64,000 nt of DNA from Mucilaginibacter sp. PAMB04168 (GTDB lineage: Bacteria; Bacteroidota; Bacteroidia; Sphingobacteriales; Sphingobacteriaceae). The stretch lies in assembly GCF_039634365.2 (NCBI RefSeq), contig NZ_CP155079.2, positions 1,984,001 to 2,048,000 on the forward strand. Direction: 5' to 3'. This document shows, one piece after another, positions 8,883-16,829 of the stretch (position 1 is its first letter; each line of letters opens with the position of its first letter). Below the pieces are notes generated by a model that worked only from the letters and a program-made list of their open reading frames with translations, ran no database searches and was not told where the DNA came from. The translations under genes and the position numbers were made by a program.

Positions 8883-11444
8883 TTAACTTTTCGGATTCAG
8901 GGCTTCTGTAATACGATCAGATAAATCTTGTAAGTGGTAAGTGCTCATTGAGTCGCTGATGTTTGCTGATTTGATCATGCTGTTTATGGCACGCAGTTGA
9001 GCTTTAGCAACAGAAATTGCATCAGTTTGTTCCAGTTCGCGTTGTACTGCACCGCCACGGCCGGCAAATACAACCAGTTGCGCAGCTGCATTTGGTGCTT
9101 GTGGCTTAACCATTTCAATCAGTTTATCTACATACAATTTTTGCAGGTTGCGGCGGTAAACGTCAATAGCTTGATTGTTTTTGATCTCACGGAAGATGAT
9201 GTTCTGCATATCGCCCATAAAGTCGGTTACCTTGTAGGCTTTGCTACCTTCTGCAGCTTCAAACGCAATTAGTTTATTAAACACGCGTGGTGTAACCAAT
9301 CGGTTTAACACAGCATCCTGACGGGTGTAAATAACCTGTAGCGGGTTTGTGCCAATATCGCTCAATATCTGCTGGTTTAATAACCAGGTAGGTGTAGTGA
9401 ACAGTTGTTTGTCCAGGAAAGTCATAGCCTCATGCTGTGTAGCAGCAGGAGTATATTCATATACCGCGCCGGCTTGTTCAGTCGTTTTTGGGTTTTCGTA
9501 AATACCGCCAATGTTTTTAGCTACATGGCCCATATAGCGGCCAAACTGTGTGGTTAACTGTCCGTACATGTTGTCCAGGTCATCATAACCTTCGCCTTGC
9601 TCTTTGGTCCACTCAGGTAATTTAACTACAATGCGTTGCAGGTTTTTAATGCCATAGGTACTGGCCACCATAGCATTATCGCTTAAATCCTCGTTTTGCG
9701 AATGCGGGTCATCCGGATTGGTTTCCGTACCAAACCATAAGCGGCGGTTTTTAGCGCTTTCAATGGTCATTTTGTTCAGTTGCTCTTTCTCGGCATCTGC
9801 ACCTTTATCACCCAGGTATCTGTAACCCCACTCAATAGCCCATTTGTCATAATCGCCAATGCGGGGGTATAAACCTTTAGAGGTGATGTTATCCTCAGGT
9901 TGTGCTACATAGTTAAAGCGGGCGTAATCCATAATAGATGGCGTATGGCCATTTGCTTCAACAAATGCTTTATCGCGTAATTTTTCAACCGGCACGCTCG
10001 AGCTTGAACCGTAGTTGTGACGTAATCCCAAGGTATGGCCAACCTCGTGCGATGATACAAAGCGGATCAGGTCGCCCATTAGTTTATCGTCAAACGTCAT
10101 TTTACGGGCGCGCGCGTCAACTGCTGCAGTTTGAATGAAATACCAGTCGTGTACCAGTTTCATGACGTTGTGGTACCAGTTAATGTGTGTTTCCAGAATT
10201 TCACCGCTGCGTGGATCAGAAACGTGCGGACCGCTTGCATTCTCGGTTTCGGATGGTTTGTAAACAATTACCGAGTGGCTTGCATCGTCTAGGCTCCAGG
10301 TAGAGTCCTGCTTGGCAGTAGGAGCCATTTTGGCTACAATAGCATTCTTGAAGCCAGCTTTTTCAAATGCTTTTTGCCAATCATTAACACCAGCAATAAG
10401 ATATGGTACCCATTTTTTAGGCGTGGTAGGGTCAATGTAATAAACAATTTGTTTTTTAGGCTCAACCAACTCGCCACGCTTGTATCTAGCCATGTCGGCA
10501 GCTTTAGGCTCCAGTCTCCAGCGCGCAATAAGCTGCACATCTTTCACGCCTTGTGGGTTAAGGTCAAAATCCGTGTAATTGCTGGTAAAGTAACCTACGC
10601 GCGGGTCAAAGTAGCGGCCTTTCATCGGCACTTTTGGTAATATTACCAATGATGTATTCAGCTCAACAGTTACCGAACCATTTGGCGCGCCGCCGCCAAG
10701 GGCAGGAGCCGGAGCACCGCCCCGACCAAATGGTGACGCTGCTGCTAATAAACCATATGTTTTAACGGTGCTGATTTCTACATTGTTAGAGAAACTGCGT
10801 ACATTTTCGATGTAGCTGCGATCAGGTACCAGGTTGCCCAGGCGGATACGTTGTTTACCTTGCGGTGAACTGAAGAAAAATATTTCATTATCGCCGTTGA
10901 TGTAGTCGGTCATATCAATAACGCTACCTTTTGAATCGGGCGAAAATGCAGCAATGTTGAATGCTGCAGCAATAGCTTGTATATTTGAACGCTGTACAGA
11001 CTGGTACATCGATTTGGTGCTGTCGGGGCTATAAACACGGTAAGAAACCTTACGCATAAAAATGCGGTTGTTGGGGCCTTTTTCAAAGCGGATAACTGTA
11101 TTGCCAATTTGGTCGCCTGCATAACCATCGGCGGCACGTACCTCTGCACCTGCGCGCGATATGCGGCTTACTACCAAAATGTCGCGGTTAAGTACGCTAT
11201 CTCCAATTTCAAAGTAATACTTATCATCAACCTTGTGGGTCTTAAATAAGCCTTTACGGCTAACGGCTTTATCTGTAATTACAGATTTGTAAGGCTTGGG
11301 TTGCGCACGTTGCGTTGCTGCTACGCCTGTGAAACCGCCCGGAAGGGCAGTTCGGCGGGCTGTACCTGCACTGTCTGGCCGGCCTTGCGCAAAAGTGCCC
11401 GAGGCAACTGCGGCTAAAGCCATAGTGAGTAAAATTTTATTCAT
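8883..11444 (-). CDS. Secreted zinc metalloprotease, DUF5117/DUF4953 type
   Basis: Large secreted or periplasmic protein of 853 aa. A signal peptide (MNKILLTMALAAVASGTFAQ) is followed by an N-terminal region of the DUF5118/DUF5117 type (about 45-400). The metallopeptidase core has HEVGHTLGLRHNYG near residue 463, which supplies the three His ligands and catalytic Glu of a metzincin-like HExxHxxGxxH site. The C-terminal third resembles DUF4953. The family is abundant in Bacteroidota, but its natural substrate is not known to me. A Gly/Ala/Pro-rich insertion (near residue 237) looks like a flexible loop. The upstream 146 bp are shared with the divergent DUF2851 gene. Confidence 0.85.
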   Translation of the reverse strand: MNKILLTMALAAVASGTFAQGRPDSAGTARRTALPGGFTGVAATQRAQPKPYKSVITDKAVSRKGLFKTHKVDDKYYFEIGDSVLNRDILVVSRISRAGAEVRAADGYAGDQIGNTVIRFEKGPNNRIFMRKVSYRVYSPDSTKSMYQSVQRSNIQAIAAAFNIAAFSPDSKGSVIDMTDYINGDNEIFFFSSPQGKQRIRLGNLVPDRSYIENVRSFSNNVEISTVKTYGLLAAASPFGRGGAPAPALGGGAPNGSVTVELNTSLVILPKVPMKGRYFDPRVGYFTSNYTDFDLNPQGVKDVQLIARWRLEPKAADMARYKRGELVEPKKQIVYYIDPTTPKKWVPYLIAGVNDWQKAFEKAGFKNAIVAKMAPTAKQDSTWSLDDASHSVIVYKPSETENASGPHVSDPRSGEILETHINWYHNVMKLVHDWYFIQTAAVDARARKMTFDDKLMGDLIRFVSSHEVGHTLGLRHNYGSSSSVPVEKLRDKAFVEANGHTPSIMDYARFNYVAQPEDNITSKGLYPRIGDYDKWAIEWGYRYLGDKGADAEKEQLNKMTIESAKNRRLWFGTETNPDDPHSQNEDLSDNAMVASTYGIKNLQRIVVKLPEWTKEQGEGYDDLDNMYGQLTTQFGRYMGHVAKNIGGIYENPKTTEQAGAVYEYTPAATQHEAMTFLDKQLFTTPTWLLNQQILSDIGTNPLQVIYTRQDAVLNRLVTPRVFNKLIAFEAAEGSKAYKVTDFMGDMQNIIFREIKNNQAIDVYRRNLQKLYVDKLIEMVKPQAPNAAAQLVVFAGRGGAVQRELEQTDAISVAKAQLRAINSMIKSANISDSMSTYHLQDLSDRITEALNPKS

Positions 11445-11590
11445 TAGTAAGGGTTAATTAATTATCAACTAAATGTACAGCAAAGAAATATATTTGCACT
11501 GCTATAGCTTATTTGTTACAAAGGTTTTAATAGTAGGCCTTTGTCAGCACGTTTCATTGCCGGTATTATAATTTCTGCTTATATTACATC

Positions 11591-12877
11591 ATGCTATTCA
11601 CCGAAGACTTTTTGCATTACATCTGGAAGTTTAAGCTGTTTGATTTTCATGATTTGCAAACTACGGATGGCTTATCATTGGAGATATTGTCGGTAGGTGT
11701 GCATAACTTTGATGCAGGGCCCGATTTTCATAACGTGCGGATAAGAATAGGCGATACCTTATGGGCAGGTAATGCCGAAATACATATTGCTGCCGGTGAT
11801 TGGTACAAGCACAATCATACACACGACGAAGCCTACGGTAACGTTGTTTTACACATTGTTTACCGTAACGATAAACCCGTTATATTACCTAACGGCAGGC
11901 AGGTGCCTACATTAGAACTTGCCAACCGTATTCCTGCCGAACTTTACACCCGGTACCACCAACTGGCTTATGGCAACCAGCAAATCATACCTTGCGAGGC
12001 TACCATTAAAACCGTGAGCGGCATTAAGCTGCATAACTGGCTTACCCGTGTACTGATTGAAAGGCTACAGAAAAAATCTGTTGCCGTTATAGATACACTA
12101 CAGCATAACCGCGGCGATTGGGATGAGACCTTTTATCAGCACCTGGCTGCAAATTTTGGTTTTAAAGTGAATGCTTTGCCTTTTGAATTGCTGGCAAAAT
12201 CGCTACCGCAGCAAATTCTGGCAAAGCATAAAAACAGTGCATTGCAGATTGAAGCACTTATTATGGGGCAGGCGGGTTTTTTAGAAGTTGAGCTTGCAGA
12301 TGGTTACCCCCTTAAGCTGCAGGCAGAGTATGGTTTTTTGCAAAAGAAGTACAACCTTAAGCCTGTGGAAAAGCACCTATGGAAGTTTATGCGTTTAAGG
12401 CCGCAAAACTTTCCAACCATTCGTCTTGCACAATTTGCTAATCTGATATTTAAATCTAATCACTTGTTTTCGAAGATTTTAGAAATAGAACATTTGGCCG
12501 ATTTTAGAAAACTTTTTAACCAGGTTGATGTTAACGACTATTGGGAGACTCATTATAGATTTGGTGTAGAATCAAAACCGGCATCAAAATCACTAGGCAA
12601 ATCCTCGGTCGATTTGTTGTTGATGAACACCATTGCTGTGTTTTTATATAGCTACGGGCATCATCACAAACTACAGCAGTACATTGACCGAAGCCTTGAA
12701 TTGTTGGAAAGTGTGCCTGTTGAGCAAAACCATATAGTAAACGATTTTACAAACCTTGGCGTTATTGCCAAAAGCGCTTTTGAATCGCAGGCTTTGCTTG
12801 AATTAAAAAATAACTACTGTAATCATAAAAAGTGCTTACAGTGCGGGGTAGGTAATCAAATATTAAATTTGGGCTGA
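11591..12877 (+). CDS. DUF2851 family protein
   Basis: Protein of 428 aa of the DUF2851 family, common in Bacteroidota. The family N terminus FLHYIWKFKLFDFHDLQTTDG and the conserved VGVHNFDAGPDFHNVRIRIG and NAEIHI blocks are clear. The C terminus ends in a Cys cluster (NHKKCLQCGVG) that may bind metal. The GPDFHNVRI/NAEIH region has the look of a nuclease-like core, but no activity is established as far as I know. No signal peptide is present. The stop is two bases before the start of the PspC-like gene, so the two are likely co-translated. Confidence 0.83.
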   Translation: MLFTEDFLHYIWKFKLFDFHDLQTTDGLSLEILSVGVHNFDAGPDFHNVRIRIGDTLWAGNAEIHIAAGDWYKHNHTHDEAYGNVVLHIVYRNDKPVILPNGRQVPTLELANRIPAELYTRYHQLAYGNQQIIPCEATIKTVSGIKLHNWLTRVLIERLQKKSVAVIDTLQHNRGDWDETFYQHLAANFGFKVNALPFELLAKSLPQQILAKHKNSALQIEALIMGQAGFLEVELADGYPLKLQAEYGFLQKKYNLKPVEKHLWKFMRLRPQNFPTIRLAQFANLIFKSNHLFSKILEIEHLADFRKLFNQVDVNDYWETHYRFGVESKPASKSLGKSSVDLLLMNTIAVFLYSYGHHHKLQQYIDRSLELLESVPVEQNHIVNDFTNLGVIAKSAFESQALLELKNNYCNHKKCLQCGVGNQILNLG

Positions 12878-12879
12878 TT

Positions 12880-13101
12880 ATGATGCAAAGATTTTTAACC
12901 TTTTTTGAGCGCTACTCATTTGGAGTATGTACTTATCTGGGCGAACGTTTTAATATCTCTATTGCCAAAATTCGGTTGTTTTTTATTTACTCTTCGTTTC
13001 TGGCAGTAGGATTTCCACTTATATTTTATTTCTGCGCGGGTATTGTGCTAGATATCCGCCACTACGTTAAACGTATGCGTGCCCGGGTAATGGATTGGTA
13101 A
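12880..13101 (+). CDS. PspC-domain small membrane protein
   Basis: Small protein of 73 aa that matches the PspC domain: a short N-terminal segment with FGVCTYLGERFNISIAKIRLFF, then a hydrophobic membrane segment (FIYSSFLAVGFPLIFYFCAG). In PspC proteins the first part sits in the cytoplasm near the membrane. There is no psp operon here, and in Bacteroidota small PspC-like proteins often stand alone. It starts two bases after the DUF2851 stop, indicating translational coupling. Role in envelope stress is only suggested by the family name. Confidence 0.8.
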   Translation: MMQRFLTFFERYSFGVCTYLGERFNISIAKIRLFFIYSSFLAVGFPLIFYFCAGIVLDIRHYVKRMRARVMDW

Positions 13102-13109
13102 ATCAGTCT

Positions 13110-13481
13110 TTAACTGGCCAACCGTAAGTTGATATTCTCTATCAACGTATCAAGGTCTGTGGTCTTTACACTGTTTCCGTTTGCATTGCCATATGGCTTT
13201 AACGAATAAGTGTAGTGATTATAGTCCTTTCCTAAGATAAGCATCAACGGAATATCTTTTACAGTTTCGATTACTCCTAAAGCTCTGCTTACTACCATGC
13301 TGTCCATTTCGCTAAACATGGTATCCATAAGTATAAAGTCAGGTTTACAGCGTGATATCTCGTTTAATATTTTATATGACTGATGTAAGGGGCAAACCTC
13401 ATATCCCCTTGAATCAAGCATAAGAGACAACTGATTGAGCTCTATCAAGTCCTCATCCACAATTAAAATCCGCTTACTCAT
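13110..13481 (-). CDS. Degenerate stand-alone receiver
   Basis: CheY-like receiver of 123 aa. The acidic pocket (LIVDED) and the phospho-acceptor Asp (FILMDTMF) are present. The usual switch Thr/Ser is replaced by Leu (LMLILGKD), and the conserved Lys-Pro is Lys-Thr (NSVKTTDLD). Such changes suggest that phosphorylation, if it occurs, may not drive the usual conformational switch, so it may act as a pseudo-receiver. It is transcribed after the 47-codon gene but is separated from it by a strong terminator at 13564-13598. Its 3' end lies 8 bases from the convergent PspC-like gene. Confidence 0.82.
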   Translation of the reverse strand: MSKRILIVDEDLIELNQLSLMLDSRGYEVCPLHQSYKILNEISRCKPDFILMDTMFSEMDSMVVSRALGVIETVKDIPLMLILGKDYNHYTYSLKPYGNANGNSVKTTDLDTLIENINLRLAS

Positions 13482-13563
13482 ATTTGGTTATTGTATCCTT
13501 ATTAGTCAATTTTGAAGCCACATCATAGCATATTGTCGTTATCATCAGTGCCCTACAGAAACA

Positions 13564-13598
13564 AAAAAGAGTTTATGCACAATGTATAAACTCTTTTT
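13564..13598 (-). terminator. Rho-independent terminator after the 47-codon gene
   Basis: AAAAAGAGTTTAT (13564-13576) pairs over 13 bp with ATAAACTCTTTTT (13586-13598) around a 9-base loop. It lies 25 bases beyond the stop of the small minus-strand gene and ahead of the degenerate receiver gene, so it should end the small transcript. A- and T-runs could also allow activity on the plus strand. Confidence 0.75.
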
Positions 13599-13622
13599 AT
13601 TCATAGGGTAGATGGTATATGG

Positions 13623-13766
13623 TCAGGCAGCTTGTTTGTTGCCCTGGTTAATGCCTTCTTTTCTTACAAGAGACTGGCGATATGCTTTTAAGTCTTTTTC
13701 TAACATTTTCTTTAATTGAATATCAATTGACTTAGCTAAGATTTGAGTATTGTTTACACTTTTCAT
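13623..13766 (-). CDS. Small protein of 47 aa, unknown
   Basis: A short open frame, ATG at 13766 and TGA at 13625-13623, encodes a basic amphipathic peptide starting MKSVNNTQILAKS and containing LKKMLEKDLKAYRQSL. It has no signal peptide or membrane segment and looks alpha-helical. It lies between two strong terminators (13865-13909 upstream and 13564-13598 downstream on its strand), so it must have its own promoter. That arrangement, and the lack of any competing gene, is the main evidence that it is real. I do not recognise the family. Confidence 0.5.
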   Translation of the reverse strand: MKSVNNTQILAKSIDIQLKKMLEKDLKAYRQSLVRKEGINQGNKQAA

Positions 13767-13864
13767 AAGGCAGTTAGTTTTAATTATTATACCATATACC
13801 AATAATGTGCCAGTACTTACAAATCATCCAAAAAACGTGATTTACTGTAAAAGATAAGATGAAA

Positions 13865-13909
13865 AAAGCCCGGTGCTTGTACGGAAAATTGTACAAGTTA
13901 CCAGGCTTT
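13865..13909 (-). terminator. Rho-independent terminator after receiver gene
   Basis: A long imperfect hairpin: AAAGCC/GGCTTT, GGT/ACC and CTTGTAC/GTACAAG arms around an 8-base loop. On the minus strand the stem is followed by a T-run (complement of 13862-13867). It lies 35 bases after the stop of the receiver at 13944-14309. Confidence 0.75.
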
Positions 13910-13943
13910 AGAACAGAATACGATACTAAATGGTGTGCGAATG

Positions 13944-14309
13944 TTAATTCGCAGAGATAAGCGAGTTCACTTTGTCAACCAGTTCGGTTAAATCGAAAGG
14001 CTTCGCAATTACAGCCTCACAACCAAACGATGGATAATCAACATCACGGTTAATGTAGGCCGAAAAAATAATAACCGGCACGTTGCTCAATTTATCATCA
14101 GCCTTTAGACGCTTGCATATTTCACCACCGTTGCCATCATTAAGTAAATAATCCAGTATCACTAAATCGGGCTTATAATTTTTAGCTACCTGTAAAATAT
14201 TGTCGCTGGTTGAAATGGCGTGAACATCGAAGTTTTCGTAAGAAAGAACTTCATTAACAACCTCCAGAATGTCCTGGTTATCATCCAGCACTAAAATACG
14301 TTTCAACAT
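13944..14309 (-). CDS. Stand-alone response regulator receiver
   Basis: Single-domain receiver of 121 aa with a complete active site: VLDDN acidic pair, phospho-acceptor Asp in LVILDYLLND, switch Ser in IIFSAY and Lys in IAKPFDL. It is a paralogue of the receiver at 4505-4882 but keeps the canonical second Asp that the other has lost. ATG at 14309 (MLKRILVLDD) is used; the codon before it is TTG. A terminator follows at 13865-13909. No kinase is adjacent; the nearest histidine-kinase-like gene is the GAF-PAS-HisKA protein about 4 kb away. Confidence 0.9.
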   Translation of the reverse strand: MLKRILVLDDNQDILEVVNEVLSYENFDVHAISTSDNILQVAKNYKPDLVILDYLLNDGNGGEICKRLKADDKLSNVPVIIFSAYINRDVDYPSFGCEAVIAKPFDLTELVDKVNSLISAN

Positions 14310-14461
14310 CAATAGGAATTAAGGGGTTAACAGCATACAGAATCATTTATCTGCTTGCTGCAACAAAGATAAACATACCAATAAGGTTAAACGAAATGGC
14401 ATATACAATGTATTGTAAAAATGCTGTAACTGTAAGTTTATAATATTTCTCTACTTGTAAT

Positions 14462-15163
14462 TTAGTGTTTTGAAATTAGTTCTGAAGTAATATTGATGCT
14501 CAAAGCAACGATTGCAGTGTTGTAAGCGAATGAGATTAAGCTGTGTGCCCAGGTTAGCCTGCGCATTTTGCGGGAAGCGATGGCTACGTCTGAAACCTGG
14601 AACGCAACACCCAGGTTAAATGAAAAATAGACGAAATCCAGATAATCGGGCTCGTTTTCATCCGGAAACTTTAGGCCGCAGGCAGGTATTTGTTGGCCTT
14701 CATCATTAACGGTATCATAATAGATGTGTGCATAGCGCAAGGTAAACATGGTATGCACCAGCCACCACGATACAATGACCGATCCTATGGTTAGGATGAT
14801 GTGTCCTGTAACCTGAGAGGGGCTGGCGTTCTCGGGCGATTTCATTAAGAAAAATATGGATAATAGGCTAAAGACGGTACCTGTTACCACGAAAATGAAT
14901 ATAAACGTACGGCTTGAGTCTTGCAAGGTTGCAATTTTACGCACATCGCGCGGGTGTGCTGTAAGTATGGTCATCCATTCTGGAATAATAAGGCTAAAAG
15001 CAAAGCATATCCAGGTTACTAGTATCGTTTCAGTAAGTGGTAAAGAACCGCTTAAAAGGTATGCGGCGGCAGCACTTACTATTATAGCAATGATAAGACG
15101 GTGGTGAGCGTCTAAGTGCAGGGCGAGTTTTTTTGCGGCTTTGAGTGGTTCGGCGTCGGGCAT
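14462..15163 (-). CDS. DUF1345 family membrane protein
   Basis: Membrane protein of 233 aa that fits DUF1345. Five hydrophobic segments are visible: LIIAIIVSAAAAYLLSG, ILVTWICFAFSLIIP, FIFIFVVTGTVFSLLSIFF, a segment near HIILTIGSVIVSWWLVH, and a C-terminal one. The family-like block FTLRYAHIYYD and the acidic DEPDYLDFVYFSFNLGVAFQ stretch support the call. Function is unknown. It is downstream of ywbE on the same strand with a 57-base gap, so it may be in the argH-ywbE transcript. Confidence 0.82.
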   Translation of the reverse strand: MPDAEPLKAAKKLALHLDAHHRLIIAIIVSAAAAYLLSGSLPLTETILVTWICFAFSLIIPEWMTILTAHPRDVRKIATLQDSSRTFIFIFVVTGTVFSLLSIFFLMKSPENASPSQVTGHIILTIGSVIVSWWLVHTMFTLRYAHIYYDTVNDEGQQIPACGLKFPDENEPDYLDFVYFSFNLGVAFQVSDVAIASRKMRRLTWAHSLISFAYNTAIVALSINITSELISKH

Positions 15164-15220
15164 ATAAATATTTACCTGTGTTGTATGATGTGTAAATTAG
15201 CTGTATCTCCCGACTTGGTT

Positions 15221-15424
15221 TTAATCGCCCTCTTCAACAATATGAGCAACGCGGCCAATCTGCCCGTCTTCCAGCCTTACCTTAATGCCACGGGAGTGAA
15301 AGGCAGCACTGGTAAGCAAATTACTCACAATGCCACGGGTTAGCTTGCCGCTTCGCTGATCTTTTTTCAAAATAATATCTACCTCAAGGCCGGGGTAAAT
15401 GTCTTTGCGGTTTTGTCCGTTCAT
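15221..15424 (-). CDS. ywbE: YwbE family protein (DUF2196)
   Basis: Small protein of 67 aa matching the YwbE/DUF2196 family. The block YPGLEVDIILKKDQRSGKL and the repeated beta-strand pattern ending GIKVRLEDGQIGRVAHI are characteristic. It is likely a small beta-barrel with a KOW-like look, cytoplasmic, of unknown function. It starts 8 bases after the argH stop, so it is almost certainly co-transcribed with argH. Confidence 0.85.
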   Translation of the reverse strand: MNGQNRKDIYPGLEVDIILKKDQRSGKLTRGIVSNLLTSAAFHSRGIKVRLEDGQIGRVAHIVEEGD

Positions 15425-15432
15425 CGGTATTC

Positions 15433-16767
15433 TTATTTCACTAGTTGTTCAATAGCATCAGCTACTTTATCAAATTTAAAATTTTGCAGCAGGGTATGCA
15501 TAGCCTGCGTAATATGCTCGGTGCCTAAGTTGCCTATGCTGCCTTCGTGGGTGTGGTTAACTGTTTTGTCGGGGTTGAAGTTTCCCTGTTCAATTGCCAG
15601 GCCTACTTGTTTGTATGCATCACGGAAAGGTACGCCTTCCAATACCTGGCGGTTAACTTCTTCTACGCTAAATAAATAGGCATAGCGCGGGTCATCCAAA
15701 ATATTGGTTTTAACTTCAACATGCTGCAGCATAAAATGCGCCATATGCAGGCAGCTCTTCAGCTCGGCAAAAGCGGGGAACAACAATTCTTTTAACAACT
15801 GCATTTCGCGGTGATAACCCGACGGTAAGTTGGTGGTCATCATGGCCACATCATTAGGTAGGGCTTGCAGGCGGTTGCATTTACCGCGCATAATTTCCCA
15901 AACGTCGGGGTTCTTTTTATGCGGCATAATGCTGCTGCCGGTAGTTAGGTTTTCGGGGTAACTTACAAAGGCGAAGTTTTGGCTTAGGTACAAGCACTGG
16001 TCCATAGCCATTTTAGCCAGCGTTGCTGCTACCGCCGAAAGTGCCTGTGCAATGATGCGCTCTGTTTTACCACGCCCCATTTGGGCATATACTACGTTGT
16101 AGTTTAAATTATCGAAGCCCAATAATTGGGTTGTGAGCGTGCGGTTGAGTGGGAACGATGAGCCATAACCTGCTGCCGAACCCAATGGGTTTTTATTGGT
16201 GATTTTGTAAGCCGCCAAAATTAATTCCAGGTCATCAACTAAACTTTCTGCATAAGCGCCAAACCACAAACCGAATGATGATGGCATGGCCACCTGCAAA
16301 TGTGTGTAACCTGGTAATAAAACTGCTTTATGCTTTTCGCTAAGTTCGGTTAATAAGGTAAACAGGTGTTGCACTTCTTCAACCACCTGTTGCAACTCAT
16401 GGCGAAAAAATAGTTTCAGATCAACCAATACCTGGTCGTTACGTGAGCGGCCGCTATGAATTTTTTTGCCTGCATCGCCAATACGTTTGGTTAACAGCAT
16501 TTCTACCTGCGAGTGTACGTCTTCTACGCCGGCTTCAATTTCAAAATTATTTTCCTGAATTTCTTTGTAAATGGATTTAAGCTCACCTTGAACCAGTTGG
16601 AGGTCTTCTTTGCTCATCAGACCAATGCTTTGCAGCATTTGGGTATGTGCCAGAGAGCCCAGCACATCAAAAGCGGCCATTCGCTGATCAAATTCGCGGT
16701 CGCGGCCTACGGTAAAGCTTTCAACCAGTTCGTTTACATTTGTAGTTTTTTGCCACAGCTTACTCAT
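15433..16767 (-). CDS. argH: Argininosuccinate lyase
   Basis: Last enzyme of arginine synthesis, splitting argininosuccinate into arginine and fumarate in the cytosol. Signature GSSIMPHKKNPD lies near residue 277, and EAGVEDVHSQVE, KIHSGRSRNDQV and PGYTHLQVAMPSSFG give the other conserved active-site regions. The length of 444 aa is normal. It is preceded on the same strand by an MHS transporter gene 62 bases away and followed by ywbE after 8 bases. An inverted repeat (16777-16804) sits 9 bases before its ATG and may be regulatory. No other arg genes lie nearby except the ArgE-like gene at 6.8-7.9 kb. Confidence 0.95.
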   Translation of the reverse strand: MSKLWQKTTNVNELVESFTVGRDREFDQRMAAFDVLGSLAHTQMLQSIGLMSKEDLQLVQGELKSIYKEIQENNFEIEAGVEDVHSQVEMLLTKRIGDAGKKIHSGRSRNDQVLVDLKLFFRHELQQVVEEVQHLFTLLTELSEKHKAVLLPGYTHLQVAMPSSFGLWFGAYAESLVDDLELILAAYKITNKNPLGSAAGYGSSFPLNRTLTTQLLGFDNLNYNVVYAQMGRGKTERIIAQALSAVAATLAKMAMDQCLYLSQNFAFVSYPENLTTGSSIMPHKKNPDVWEIMRGKCNRLQALPNDVAMMTTNLPSGYHREMQLLKELLFPAFAELKSCLHMAHFMLQHVEVKTNILDDPRYAYLFSVEEVNRQVLEGVPFRDAYKQVGLAIEQGNFNPDKTVNHTHEGSIGNLGTEHITQAMHTLLQNFKFDKVADAIEQLVK

Positions 16768-16776
16768 GCTGCAAAT

Positions 16777-16804
16777 ATGTGTAAATCTGCATACAATTAC
16801 ACAT
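16777..16804. promoter_or_regulatory. Inverted repeat before argH
   Basis: ATGTGTAA (16777-16784) and TTACACAT (16797-16804) form an 8-bp inverted repeat with a 12-base spacer, ending 9 bases before the argH start codon. A further imperfect palindrome, GCATAATTGCATTATATGC, lies at 16811-16829. An operator, possibly for an arginine-responsive regulator, is plausible but unproven. Confidence 0.35.
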
Positions 16805-16829
16805 TTTAACGCATAATTGCATTATATGC

